A stretch of 33,511 bases of DNA, from the NCBI RefSeq assembly GCF_021442385.1, contig NZ_MUZA01000068.1, positions 1-33,511 of the forward strand. The letters run 5' to 3'. Shown here one piece after another: positions 15,405 through 22,706 of the stretch. A program made the position numbers and the translations under genes. The DNA is from Micromonospora sp. MH99. Lineage in GTDB: Bacteria; Actinomycetota; Actinomycetes; Mycobacteriales; Micromonosporaceae. How positions within the stretch are numbered: position 1 is the stretch's first letter; every line of letters begins with the position of its first letter. The notes beneath the pieces are model-generated. The model saw nothing but the letters and a program-made list of their open reading frames with translations, was not told the DNA's origin and did not search any database.

Positions 15405-16100
15405 ATGCCACAGGTCCTGCTGATCGAAGATCACCAGACGGTCCGCGACGGACTGCAGTTGGCGCTCACCCGGCAGGGCCACTCGGTCGTCGCCGTGGCG
15501 ACCGGCGAACAAGGCTTGGAACGACTGCAGACGGCGGCGTCCGACGTGGTGGTCCTCGATCTCATGCTGCCCGGTATGGACGGGTTCGAGGTTTGCCGCC
15601 GGATCCGGCAGCAGGGCGACCTGCCCATCATCATGCTCACCGCCCGCAACGACGACATGGACGTGGTTGCCGGCCTGGAGGCGGGCGCCGACGACTACGT
15701 GGTCAAGCCGGTGCAGGCCCGGGTGCTCGAAGCGCGCATCCGGGCGGTGCTGCGACGCACCGGCGGCGACTCGCGGCGCCCCGGCCCCGAGCGGCCCGGG
15801 CTGCACCAGCACGGCGCCCTGACCATCGACCGGGCCGCGCTGGTGGTCAGCAAGGACGGGGCGCCGGTCAGCCTGGCCCCGACGGAGCTGCGGCTGCTGC
15901 TCGAACTCTCGCACACGCCAGGCCAGGTGCTCAGCCGCCAGCAACTGCTGGAGGCCGTGTGGGAGCACGGGTACCTCGGCGACTCGCGGCTGGTGGACGC
16001 CTGCGTCCAGCGGCTGCGCGCCAAGATCGAGGACGAGCCGTCGGCGCCGGTCTACATCCAGACGGTACGTGGTTTCGGATACCGGTTCGGGCCGCTGTGA
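15405..16100 (+). CDS. OmpR-family response regulator
   Basis: A 231-residue two-domain response regulator. The receiver domain holds the acidic pair Glu8-Asp9 (IEDH), phosphoacceptor Asp52 (VVLDLMLP), Thr79 (LTA) and Lys101 (VVKPV). A DNA-binding winged helix follows (about 135-229, ending IQTVRGFGYRFGPL). The stop overlaps the GTG of the sensor kinase (GTGA), so the pair is co-translated. The domain style is close to CseB and VanR-type regulators of actinobacteria. The adjacent lipoprotein and envelope genes fit a cell-wall stress or precursor-sensing role. Whether it controls the convergent racemase/ligase operon is not shown by the sequence. Confidence 0.93.
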   Translation: MPQVLLIEDHQTVRDGLQLALTRQGHSVVAVATGEQGLERLQTAASDVVVLDLMLPGMDGFEVCRRIRQQGDLPIIMLTARNDDMDVVAGLEAGADDYVVKPVQARVLEARIRAVLRRTGGDSRRPGPERPGLHQHGALTIDRAALVVSKDGAPVSLAPTELRLLLELSHTPGQVLSRQQLLEAVWEHGYLGDSRLVDACVQRLRAKIEDEPSAPVYIQTVRGFGYRFGPL

Positions 16101-17566
16101 CCCCCTGGCACTGGGCCTGGGCCATGGCACTGGGCCTGCGCGTCCGCCTGCTCCTGGCCTTCGCCCTGCTGGGCGTGACCACCACGGCGGTGGTGGCCAG
16201 CGGAAGCTACTTCCAGGCCCGGACGGTAATCCTCCAGCAGGCGCAGGACGCGGCTGTGGCGTCGCTGACCGACGAGCTGTCGAAGGTGTACCCGATCGTC
16301 AGTCTGCCGCCGAACCAGGAGGAACTCGACATGCTGGCCCAGCGCCTCTCCGACCGGGAGGGGGACGCCGTGGTCCGCTACGGGGATCTGTGGGCGCAGA
16401 GCGTCGTCAACGAGTCCGACGTGCTCACCCCGGAGCTGCGGCAGGAGGTGGCGGGCGGTCGCATCGCCTGGCAGCGCGTCGATCGCCACGGCAAGCACCT
16501 GCTGCTCATCGGCACGCAGCTCAGGTTCGACAGGTCCGACGGAACGTCCGTGCCGTCGGGCGTGGAGGTCTACTCGGTGCGCAGCCTCGACTCCGAACAG
16601 CAGAGCATCGACCGGCTCGCCATGCTGGCGTGGGTGACCGGCGGTCTCTCCCTGATCCTCGCCGTCCTGCTGGCCCTGCTGGCCGCGCGGGGCGTGTTGC
16701 GGCCGGTACGGGAGCTGGGCCGCGCGGCACGCCGGCTCGGCGAGGGCGACCTGTCCACCCGGTTGACCGTTCGGGGTGTCGACGAACTGGCCGACGTGGC
16801 CCGCACCTTCAACGACACCGCCGGAACCCTGGAGCGTCAGGTCGGGGAACTGCGGCGGATGGAGGCCGACGCGCGGCGCTTCGTGGCCGACGTGTCGCAC
16901 GAACTCCGTACGCCCCTGGCCGCGATGACGGCGGTCACCGACGTGCTCGACGAGGAGGCGGACCGGCTGCCGGGGGACGCCGGCCAGGCCGCCCGGCTCG
17001 TCAGTCAGGAGACCCAGAACCTCACCCAGCTGGTCAACGACCTCATCGAGGTCAGCAGGTTCGACTCCGGCACCGCCCGGCTCGCCCTCGACGACGTCGA
17101 CGTCGCGGCGGCGGTCAACGCGACCCTGCGGCTGCGCCGGTGGGCCGATCGGGTGGAGACGGATCTGCCGTCCGGTGTCATCGCCCGGCTCGATCCCCGC
17201 CGGCTGGACGTCATCGTCGCCAACCTGGTCGGCAACGCCTTCCGGCACGGCCACGAGCCGGTGTCCGTACGCCTGCGCGCCGAACCGGACTGGATCACCA
17301 TCGAGGTCGCCGACCACGGGCCGGGGCTGGACCCGGAGGTGCTGCCGCACGTCTTCGACCGCTTCTACAAGGCCGACACCGCGCGGACCCGCTCCGAGGG
17401 CAGCGGCCTGGGCCTCGCCATCGCGTGGGAGAACGCGCGACTGCACCGGCACGCCGGTCAGCCGGGAAGTCTGGTGGCGGGCAACACCCCCGACTGCGGA
17501 GCGGTGTTCACGCTGCGCCTGCCCCGGGTGGCGTCGGAGACCGTGGACGCCGGAGGCGTACGGTGA
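16097..17566 (+). CDS. Sensor histidine kinase, partner of the adjacent response regulator
   Basis: A 489-residue membrane kinase. Transmembrane helix 1 spans about residues 12-35, followed by an extracytoplasmic sensor of about 140 residues. Transmembrane helix 2 is about 177-198, followed by HAMP (about 200-250). The dimerisation/phosphoacceptor helix has His268 in VSHELRTPL. The ATPase domain has the N box (NLVGNAFRHGHEP), the G1 box (DHGPGLDP) and GSGLGLAIAWENARLH. The GTG start at 16097 is chosen because it overlaps the regulator stop; an ATG at 16124 is the alternative. The stop in turn overlaps the lipoprotein start, making a three-gene coupled operon. The sensor region shows no recognisable ligand-binding fold to my eye. 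The layout is similar to CseC-type kinases. Confidence 0.92.
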   Translation: MTPWHWAWAMALGLRVRLLLAFALLGVTTTAVVASGSYFQARTVILQQAQDAAVASLTDELSKVYPIVSLPPNQEELDMLAQRLSDREGDAVVRYGDLWAQSVVNESDVLTPELRQEVAGGRIAWQRVDRHGKHLLLIGTQLRFDRSDGTSVPSGVEVYSVRSLDSEQQSIDRLAMLAWVTGGLSLILAVLLALLAARGVLRPVRELGRAARRLGEGDLSTRLTVRGVDELADVARTFNDTAGTLERQVGELRRMEADARRFVADVSHELRTPLAAMTAVTDVLDEEADRLPGDAGQAARLVSQETQNLTQLVNDLIEVSRFDSGTARLALDDVDVAAAVNATLRLRRWADRVETDLPSGVIARLDPRRLDVIVANLVGNAFRHGHEPVSVRLRAEPDWITIEVADHGPGLDPEVLPHVFDRFYKADTARTRSEGSGLGLAIAWENARLHRHAGQPGSLVAGNTPDCGAVFTLRLPRVASETVDAGGVR

Positions 17567-18087
17567 TCGGCGCGTGCCGGACACGTACGGCGCCGCGCCG
17601 ACGCGTGACGCGGACGCTGCTCGCGGTCGGGCTTCTGCTCACCCTGCTCACGGCCGGCTGCGGAGTCCGGCCCAGCGACGTCATCACCGGCCGCGCCGCG
17701 GTGAGCGGGCCGTCCGCGGGCGCGGGTCTCTACCTCATCTCGCACGGCGAGCTGGCGCTTGTCCTGCGCGCGACGAAACCCGGCCCCGGTCCCTCGTCGC
17801 CGGCCGACGCGCTCGCGCTGCTCGCGGCCGGTCCCACCCCGACCGAGCGGGAGGCGGGGCTCAGCAGCGAGGTGCCATCCGACGCCGCGCCGGCCAAGGT
17901 GGCGCCGAGCGTCGACGAGCCCGGCATCACGGTGACGATGTCGGGTGCCGTGCTGCCGCTGTCGACAGTCGCGGCCAACCAGATCATCTGCACCGTGGTG
18001 TTCTCCATGTCGGGAAACGGTGCCACCCCGGTCACCCTCGTCGGGCCGGACGGCACCCGGCCAGCGTGGCCCTGCTGGCTCGAGTGA
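17563..18087 (+). CDS. GerMN-like lipoprotein of the two-component operon
   Basis: A 174-residue predicted lipoprotein. A basic N-terminus and hydrophobic stretch lead to the lipobox LTAGC with Cys33. The mature part (LYLISHGELALVLRATKP, DALALLAAGPTPTEREAGLSSEVPS, ITVTMSG, ANQIICTVVF) resembles the GerMN beta-alpha module found in cell-wall-linked lipoproteins. The GTG start overlaps the kinase stop (GTGA). An extracytoplasmic lipoprotein co-encoded with a sensor kinase, as CseA is with CseBC, often modulates the kinase. That role here is inference. The gene ends 16 bases before the convergent ligase gene, with no obvious hairpin between them. Confidence 0.78.
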   Translation: MIGACRTRTAPRRRVTRTLLAVGLLLTLLTAGCGVRPSDVITGRAAVSGPSAGAGLYLISHGELALVLRATKPGPGPSSPADALALLAAGPTPTEREAGLSSEVPSDAAPAKVAPSVDEPGITVTMSGAVLPLSTVAANQIICTVVFSMSGNGATPVTLVGPDGTRPAWPCWLE

Positions 18088-18103
18088 CCGGGGCGAACGC
18101 CGC

Positions 18104-19123
18104 TCACACCAGATCGACGGCCCGTGCCGGCCGGGGCAGCCCGAACGAGGCGACCCGAGGACTGTCGACGAACGCGCCGGAGATCAGGATGTCGAGCAGG
18201 GCGGGAAACTCGATCCCGGCCCGCTGCCAGATCTGCGGGAACTGCGACGCGGCGGTGAATCCCGGGAAGGTGTTGACCTCGTTCACGATGGGCTCCGCGC
18301 CCTCGCCGGAGAGGAAGAAGTCGACCCGCAGCAGGCCTCGGCAGTCGAGGGCGTGGAAGGCGCGGATCGCCCGGTCCTGGAGCACCTCGGTGGTGGCCGG
18401 ATCGAGCGGGGCGGGGATCTCAAAGACGGCCCCGCCGTCGTACTTCGCGTCGTAGTCGAAGAAGCCCGCGCCGTTCACCCGGATCTCCAGGGGCGGCCCG
18501 GCCTGCACCCGGCCGTCGGGGTACTGCAGGACGGCGACGTCGATCTCCCGTCCGCGTGCCCCCTGCTCGACGAGCACCTTCGGATCGACCTCGCGGGCCT
18601 GCTCGACCGCCGCGGGCAGCGCCGCCCAGTCCGTCACCCGGACCACGCCCAGGCTGGAGCCGGCCCGCGCCGGCTTGACGAAGACCGGCAGGTCCAGTCG
18701 CTGCCGCTCGGCCGGCGACAGGTGCTCCCCGGGTCGCAGGGTCACACCCGGGCTCACCCGCAGGCCGTCCGCGGCGAGGAGCCGCTTCGTGACGCCCTTG
18801 TCCATGCCCGCCGCGCTGGCGAAGACACCGTTGCCGACGTACGGCACGCCGAGCCATTCCAGCAGCGACGCGACGGTGCCGTCCTCGCCGTACGGACCGT
18901 GCAGGGCCGGGAACACCACCTCCTGGGCGCGCAGCACCCGGAGCGCCTGCGGCAGGGGAGTGGGACGGCCGTCGACGTGCCACCCGCCGTCGGTGTCGAT
19001 GAGCACCTCGGTGACCTGGTACCGCTCGTGGTCCAGCCCGGCCAGGATGCTCTCTCCCGAGCGCCGCGACACCTCGTGCTCGCCGCTCTGTCCGCCGTAC
19101 AGCACTGCCAGTCGCGTTGTCAT
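18104..19123 (-). CDS. ddl: D-alanine--D-alanine (or D-Ala-D-Ser) ligase
   Basis: A 339-residue ATP-grasp ligase. The N-terminal site GGQSGEHEVS contains Glu15, and an ATP-binding Lys150 (VFVKPARAGSS) precedes Ser156. The omega loop FFDYDAKY holds Lys227-Tyr228. Metal ligands are Asp268 (RVDFF), Glu282 and Asn284 (NEVNTFPGFT). The Tyr in the omega loop marks the dipeptide (D-Ala-D-Ala or D-Ala-D-Ser) branch and argues against a D-Ala-D-Lac (VanA/B) ligase, which has a different loop. The ATG at 19121-19123 overlaps the racemase stop (ATGA). It is the third gene of an operon of acyltransferase, racemase and ligase. The primary actinobacterial ddl usually lies in a housekeeping context unlike this one, so I take it as an accessory copy. 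D-Ser as second substrate is inferred only from its racemase partner. Confidence 0.85.
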   Translation of the reverse strand: MTTRLAVLYGGQSGEHEVSRRSGESILAGLDHERYQVTEVLIDTDGGWHVDGRPTPLPQALRVLRAQEVVFPALHGPYGEDGTVASLLEWLGVPYVGNGVFASAAGMDKGVTKRLLAADGLRVSPGVTLRPGEHLSPAERQRLDLPVFVKPARAGSSLGVVRVTDWAALPAAVEQAREVDPKVLVEQGARGREIDVAVLQYPDGRVQAGPPLEIRVNGAGFFDYDAKYDGGAVFEIPAPLDPATTEVLQDRAIRAFHALDCRGLLRVDFFLSGEGAEPIVNEVNTFPGFTAASQFPQIWQRAGIEFPALLDILISGAFVDSPRVASFGLPRPARAVDLV

Positions 19124-20262
19124 GCGACGTCCGCCCTTTCGTGGAGATGGTCGCGGCCCACTCGGGCCCCGATGCCGGTCAAGATCTCGTTTGGGTTGGT
19201 GCCGGCCCAACGCGCCCACTCGGTGGCGGTCGGCGGGGTGGCGTCGTCGCCGGCGGGGCCGAGCACGACGACCGGATCGCCGATGGCCACCGGCAGGTCA
19301 CCGGCGTCGACCACGCACTGGTCCATGGCGATGCGCCCGACGATCGGGCAGCGCCGGCCGCCGAGCCACACCTCGGCGCGGCCCTCGGTGGCCCGGGGCA
19401 GCCCGTCGGCGTAGCCGAGCGGCAGCAGCGCCAGCGTCGTCGGCGCGGAGGTCACGTGCTCCGGCCCGTACGAGACACCCGTGCCGGCGGCCACCCGCTT
19501 CACGTTGACCACCGTCGTCCGCAGCGTCAGGGCCGCCCGCAGCCCGAACGCGCCGGGGCCGAGCGCGCCGAACGGGTCGACGCCGTAGAGGGCCAGCCCG
19601 ATCCGGCAGAGGTCGAAGCGGGTCCGGGGCGCCGACAGCGCCGCCGCCGAGTTGGCCAGGTGCACGAGGTCGGGATCGAGGCCGGCGCCGCGGGCGATGT
19701 GCAGCGCCTCGGTGAACGTCCGTACCTGGCGTTCCAGCCCGGGGGTGCCGGGCACGTCCGCGTCGGCCAGGTGCGACCACACGCCGCGCACCCGGACGGT
19801 GCCCTCCACCTCGTACTTGCGGGCCCAGGTGACCAGGTCGGGCCAGTCGTCGCGGCCGGCGCCGTTGCGGGTCAGGCCGGTGTCGGCCTTGAGCTGCACC
19901 GTCGCGGGCACGCCGAGGCGCACTGCCGCGTCGGCCACGGCGTGCAGGTGGGTGATCGTCGAGACGCCGACGTCGACACCCGCGTCGATCAACGTGTCGA
20001 AGTCGTCGTCCGGTCGGTGCAGCCAGCTCAAGGTGGGCGCGGTGATGCCCGCGTCCCGCAGGGCCAGCGCCTCGGACGCCGAGGTCACCCCCAGCCAGGT
20101 GGCGCCGGCGCGCAGCGCGGCCCGGGCGACCGGCACCGCCCCGTGGCCGAACCCGTCCGCCTTCACCACGGCCATCAGCTCGGTGTCGGTGACCGCGGCG
20201 ACCGTGCGCACGTTGTCGGCGATCGCCCCGAGGTCGATCACCGCCTCGGCCAGCGCGCTCAT
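19120..20262 (-). CDS. alr: Alanine racemase-family PLP enzyme with VanT-like Asn substitution
   Basis: A 380-residue fold-III PLP racemase. The PLP lysine is Lys34 (AVVKADGFGHGA) and the second catalytic base is Tyr265 (GVSYGP). MDQC at 313-316 and the terminal GARVGR are conserved. In the C-terminal stretch, TNPNEILTGIGARVGR aligns without gaps to TINYEVPCTISYRVPR of Geobacillus stearothermophilus Alr. This places Asn358 (codon 19189-19191) at the position of Tyr354. Asn at that position is what VanT serine racemases carry, and Tyr354Asn is reported to raise serine racemisation. The start ATG overlaps the upstream acyltransferase stop and the stop overlaps the ligase start. It may therefore produce D-Ser, D-Ala or both; activity is inferred. 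It lacks the tsaE/tsaB neighbours usual for housekeeping alr in actinobacteria. Confidence 0.85.
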   Translation of the reverse strand: MSALAEAVIDLGAIADNVRTVAAVTDTELMAVVKADGFGHGAVPVARAALRAGATWLGVTSASEALALRDAGITAPTLSWLHRPDDDFDTLIDAGVDVGVSTITHLHAVADAAVRLGVPATVQLKADTGLTRNGAGRDDWPDLVTWARKYEVEGTVRVRGVWSHLADADVPGTPGLERQVRTFTEALHIARGAGLDPDLVHLANSAAALSAPRTRFDLCRIGLALYGVDPFGALGPGAFGLRAALTLRTTVVNVKRVAAGTGVSYGPEHVTSAPTTLALLPLGYADGLPRATEGRAEVWLGGRRCPIVGRIAMDQCVVDAGDLPVAIGDPVVVLGPAGDDATPPTATEWARWAGTNPNEILTGIGARVGRDHLHERADVA

Positions 20263-21404
20263 CCGGCCACCGCCGGGCGACGCGTGCCGGGGAGCGCGAA
20301 CAGCCAGTGGCCGTGCAGCCGCAGCACGCCGCGGTGCACGGCCAGGCTCAGGCCGATCACGAGCGCGGTCAGCAGGATCGGGTAGCCGAGCACGAGCAGG
20401 CTCTGGGCGACCGGGTCCAGCCCCGAGACCGGGGCGGACAGCAGCCGGTGCAGCAGCGCGAGGAGCGGCATGTGGATGACGTAGATGGGCAGCGTGATGC
20501 GTCCGAGCGCGGCCAGCCGGTCGCTGAGGGCGGGCCGCCGCGCCAGCCGGGCGGCGGCGGTGACGCCGAACGCCACCGCCACGACGGAGACCACCGGCCA
20601 CACGCCGAACCACCGCTGGGCGCCGGCCGCCGCCATCGCGACGAGCGCGACGGCGTACGCCCCGGACGTCAGCACGAGTCGCCGCCGGGTGGCCGTGGCC
20701 GCCCACCGCTCGATCCACGGCCGCAGGTACAGGCCGGCGAGGAAGAAGACCAGGTTCTGATAGAGACCCGCGCGGTTGCCCGGGGTGGCCAGCAGGCCGG
20801 CGGCCGCGACGGCGGACAACACCGCCGCGGGTACGCCCACCAGCAACCGGGGCAGCCGGCGGGTCGCCTTGGCGAGCGTGAAGTAGAGCGCCAGGGCGTA
20901 CAGGTACCAGAGGTTGGAGGGCGTGAGGGTGAGCTGCGCCAACAGGCCGAGGACGGACGTGGCCCGGTCGGTCGGGAAGTCCGGTGCCAGGGCGAGGACC
21001 GCCGTGTGGATCAGCAGCCACACCGCGTACAGGTAGAGGAACCCGGCGATGCGGCTGCGGCCGACGGTGCGCCAGGGCCGCTGCACGGCGTTGGCCGCGA
21101 AGACGCCGGAGATGGTGAAGAAGAGCGGCATCCGCAGCGGCAGGAACTGCTCGCCGAGCGTGCCCCACAGGCCGGGCACCGGCAGGCCGACGTGCCAGTC
21201 GATCTGGAGGTAGTCCTTGACGACGACGTGCCACGCGACGACGAGGATGATGCACACGCCCTTCGCGGTGTCGGCCCACTGCACTCGCGGTGACCGGCCC
21301 GAGGCGGCGCCGGCCTCGGGCCGCCGTCGGTGGCGGAACCGGACGCGCGTGTCGGCGTCGTACCCCTCGGGCCGCGATTCGGTGAAAGACAGCTCTTGGA
21401 TCAC
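20259..21404 (-). CDS. Acyltransferase-3 family membrane protein (VanT membrane-domain-like partner)
   Basis: A 381-residue polytopic protein of the acyltransferase-3 type. A hydrophilic N-terminus of about 45 residues is followed by WADTAKGVCIILVVAWHV, the typical first helix with its conserved His. Then come R-MPLFFTISGVF, NLWYLYALALYF and several more helices, about ten in all. The GTG start at 21404 has only weak ribosome-binding support; a later in-frame GTG (RVQWADT) is possible. The stop overlaps the racemase ATG by 4 bases. VanT serine racemases of enterococci are a fusion of just such a membrane domain with an alanine-racemase domain in the same order. This pair therefore looks like a split VanT. 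Its own role could be D-amino-acid or L-Ser/L-Ala transport or acyl transfer to an envelope polymer. Confidence 0.8.
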   Translation of the reverse strand: MIQELSFTESRPEGYDADTRVRFRHRRRPEAGAASGRSPRVQWADTAKGVCIILVVAWHVVVKDYLQIDWHVGLPVPGLWGTLGEQFLPLRMPLFFTISGVFAANAVQRPWRTVGRSRIAGFLYLYAVWLLIHTAVLALAPDFPTDRATSVLGLLAQLTLTPSNLWYLYALALYFTLAKATRRLPRLLVGVPAAVLSAVAAAGLLATPGNRAGLYQNLVFFLAGLYLRPWIERWAATATRRRLVLTSGAYAVALVAMAAAGAQRWFGVWPVVSVVAVAFGVTAAARLARRPALSDRLAALGRITLPIYVIHMPLLALLHRLLSAPVSGLDPVAQSLLVLGYPILLTALVIGLSLAVHRGVLRLHGHWLFALPGTRRPAVAG

Positions 21405-21566
21405 TCAGCAGAAGGTGCCAGCCGGATATCCGCGCCCGATCCACGAATTGTCATGAACCGGTAATGGACTCGGCCGGATCGTCGTGCGGGAACCACGACC
21501 ATCGAGCCGGCGACGCGTTGGGAACCGGGGGGAGCGCTACTAGGCTCGATCGCGGAGGTGCCGAAC

Positions 21567-22436
21567 ATGAAGCTCGGGCTGCACTACTGGAATTTCTCGA
21601 CTCCGGCCGATCCGGCCGCCATCGCGCCGACCCTCACCGAGGCGGCGACCGTCGCCGAACAGGCCGGCGTGGCCTCGTTCACGGTCATGGACCACTTCTT
21701 CCAGATGGAGGCGCTGGCCCCGGCCGAGGAGCCGATGCTGGAGGCGTACACGACGCTGGGCTACGTCGCGGCGCAGACCCGCCGGATGACGCTCGGTGTG
21801 CTGGTCACCGGTGTGATGTACCGCTATCCGGGGCTGCTGGCCAAGACCGTGACGACCCTCGACGTGCTCTCCGGCGGCCGGGCCCGGCTCGGCATCGGAG
21901 CGTCCTGGTACGAGCGGGAGCAGCGCGGGCTCGGTGTGCCCGTGGTGCCGGTCGCCGAGCGGTTCGAGCGGCTGGAGGAGACGCTGCGGATCTGCCGGCA
22001 GATGTGGAGCGACGACAACGGGCCGTTCGACGGGCGGCACTACCAGCTCACGGAGACGATCAACTCGCCCCAGCCGTTGCGCCGTCCGCACCCACCGATC
22101 ATGATCGGCGGCAGTGGCGAGAAGAAGACGCTGCTGCTGGTGGCCCGGTACGCCGACGCCTGCAACCTGTTCGGCACGGGCGCCGAGGGGATCGCGCACA
22201 AGCTGGACGTGCTGCGCGGGCACTGCGCCGCCGAGGGCCGCGACTACGACAGCATCGAGAAGACCGTGCTGGCCAGCAAGCCGCCGCTGGAGGATCTCGA
22301 CGCGTTCCTCGCCGAGGTGTCCGACTACGCCGCGCTCGGCGTCAGCGAGGTGCAGGTCACGCCGGACCGGCACCCCGTGGAGTTCGCCCGGCGGCTCGGC
22401 GACGAGGTGCTGCCGCAGCTGGCCGACATCGGCTGA
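21567..22436 (+). CDS. LLM-class, probably F420-dependent, oxidoreductase
   Basis: A 289-residue luciferase-like TIM-barrel protein. Seen directly: the opening KLGLHYWNFS strand, SFTVMDHFFQ, RRMTLGVLVTGVMYRYPGLLAKTVTTLDVLSGGRARLGIGASWYEREQRGLG (the cofactor-phosphate region), and PIMIGGSGEKKTLLLVARYADACNLFG. The pattern GGRARLGIGASW plus DHFFQ is that of actinobacterial F420-dependent members rather than FMN luciferases, although cofactor choice cannot be proved by reading. I chose the ATG at 21567 over a GTG at 21558 because GGAGG at 21554-21558 is correctly spaced for it. It stands alone, divergent from the acyltransferase operon and ended by a strong hairpin. The substrate is unknown. Confidence 0.88.
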   Translation: MKLGLHYWNFSTPADPAAIAPTLTEAATVAEQAGVASFTVMDHFFQMEALAPAEEPMLEAYTTLGYVAAQTRRMTLGVLVTGVMYRYPGLLAKTVTTLDVLSGGRARLGIGASWYEREQRGLGVPVVPVAERFERLEETLRICRQMWSDDNGPFDGRHYQLTETINSPQPLRRPHPPIMIGGSGEKKTLLLVARYADACNLFGTGAEGIAHKLDVLRGHCAAEGRDYDSIEKTVLASKPPLEDLDAFLAEVSDYAALGVSEVQVTPDRHPVEFARRLGDEVLPQLADIG

Positions 22437-22530
22437 CGCGGGCGTGGCCGAGCATTGTGAACGCAAGGCCAATTCGCGGTGGATTGCTGGTGCGGCACCC
22501 GCCGAATCGCAATGACAAGGTTCACATGAA

Positions 22531-22579
22531 AGGCTGCTCGGCCCGTCGGAAATTGTTTTTCCGGCGGGTCGGGCAGCCT
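22531..22579 (+). terminator. Terminator of the LLM oxidoreductase gene
   Basis: A long hairpin with a 22-bp stem including three G-U pairs. The left arm runs from AGGCTGCTCG to GGAAA, the loop is at 22553-22557, and the right arm ends GGGCAGCCT. It lies about 95 bases after the stop. Confidence 0.75.
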
Positions 22580-22653
22580 CGCCGGCTGCCACCGATCCGC
22601 AGTCGCCCGACCAGGGCGAATTGCTGACTGAGGAGCCGGCTGCTCGCCCGCGA

Positions 22654-22698
22654 CGACGAGGGCCGCCCTCCCGCCGGAGCGGGGGACGGCCCTCGTCG
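22654..22698 (-). terminator. Terminator of the catalase gene
   Basis: A 12-bp outer stem CGACGAGGGCCG/CGGCCCTCGTCG with a GC-rich interior, starting nine bases past the catalase stop. With the hairpin at 22531-22579 it insulates two convergent genes. Confidence 0.7.
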
Positions 22699-22706
22699 GT
22701 GACCGG

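Noticed and set aside
18104..19123. VanA/VanB-type D-Ala-D-Lac ligase
   Set aside because: The omega loop carries the Lys-Tyr of dipeptide ligases, and no VanH dehydrogenase or VanX is nearby.
22437..22706. Possible small gene in the space between the LLM and catalase genes
   Set aside because: The region is filled by two strong convergent hairpins. Short frames there have no ribosome binding site or coding character.
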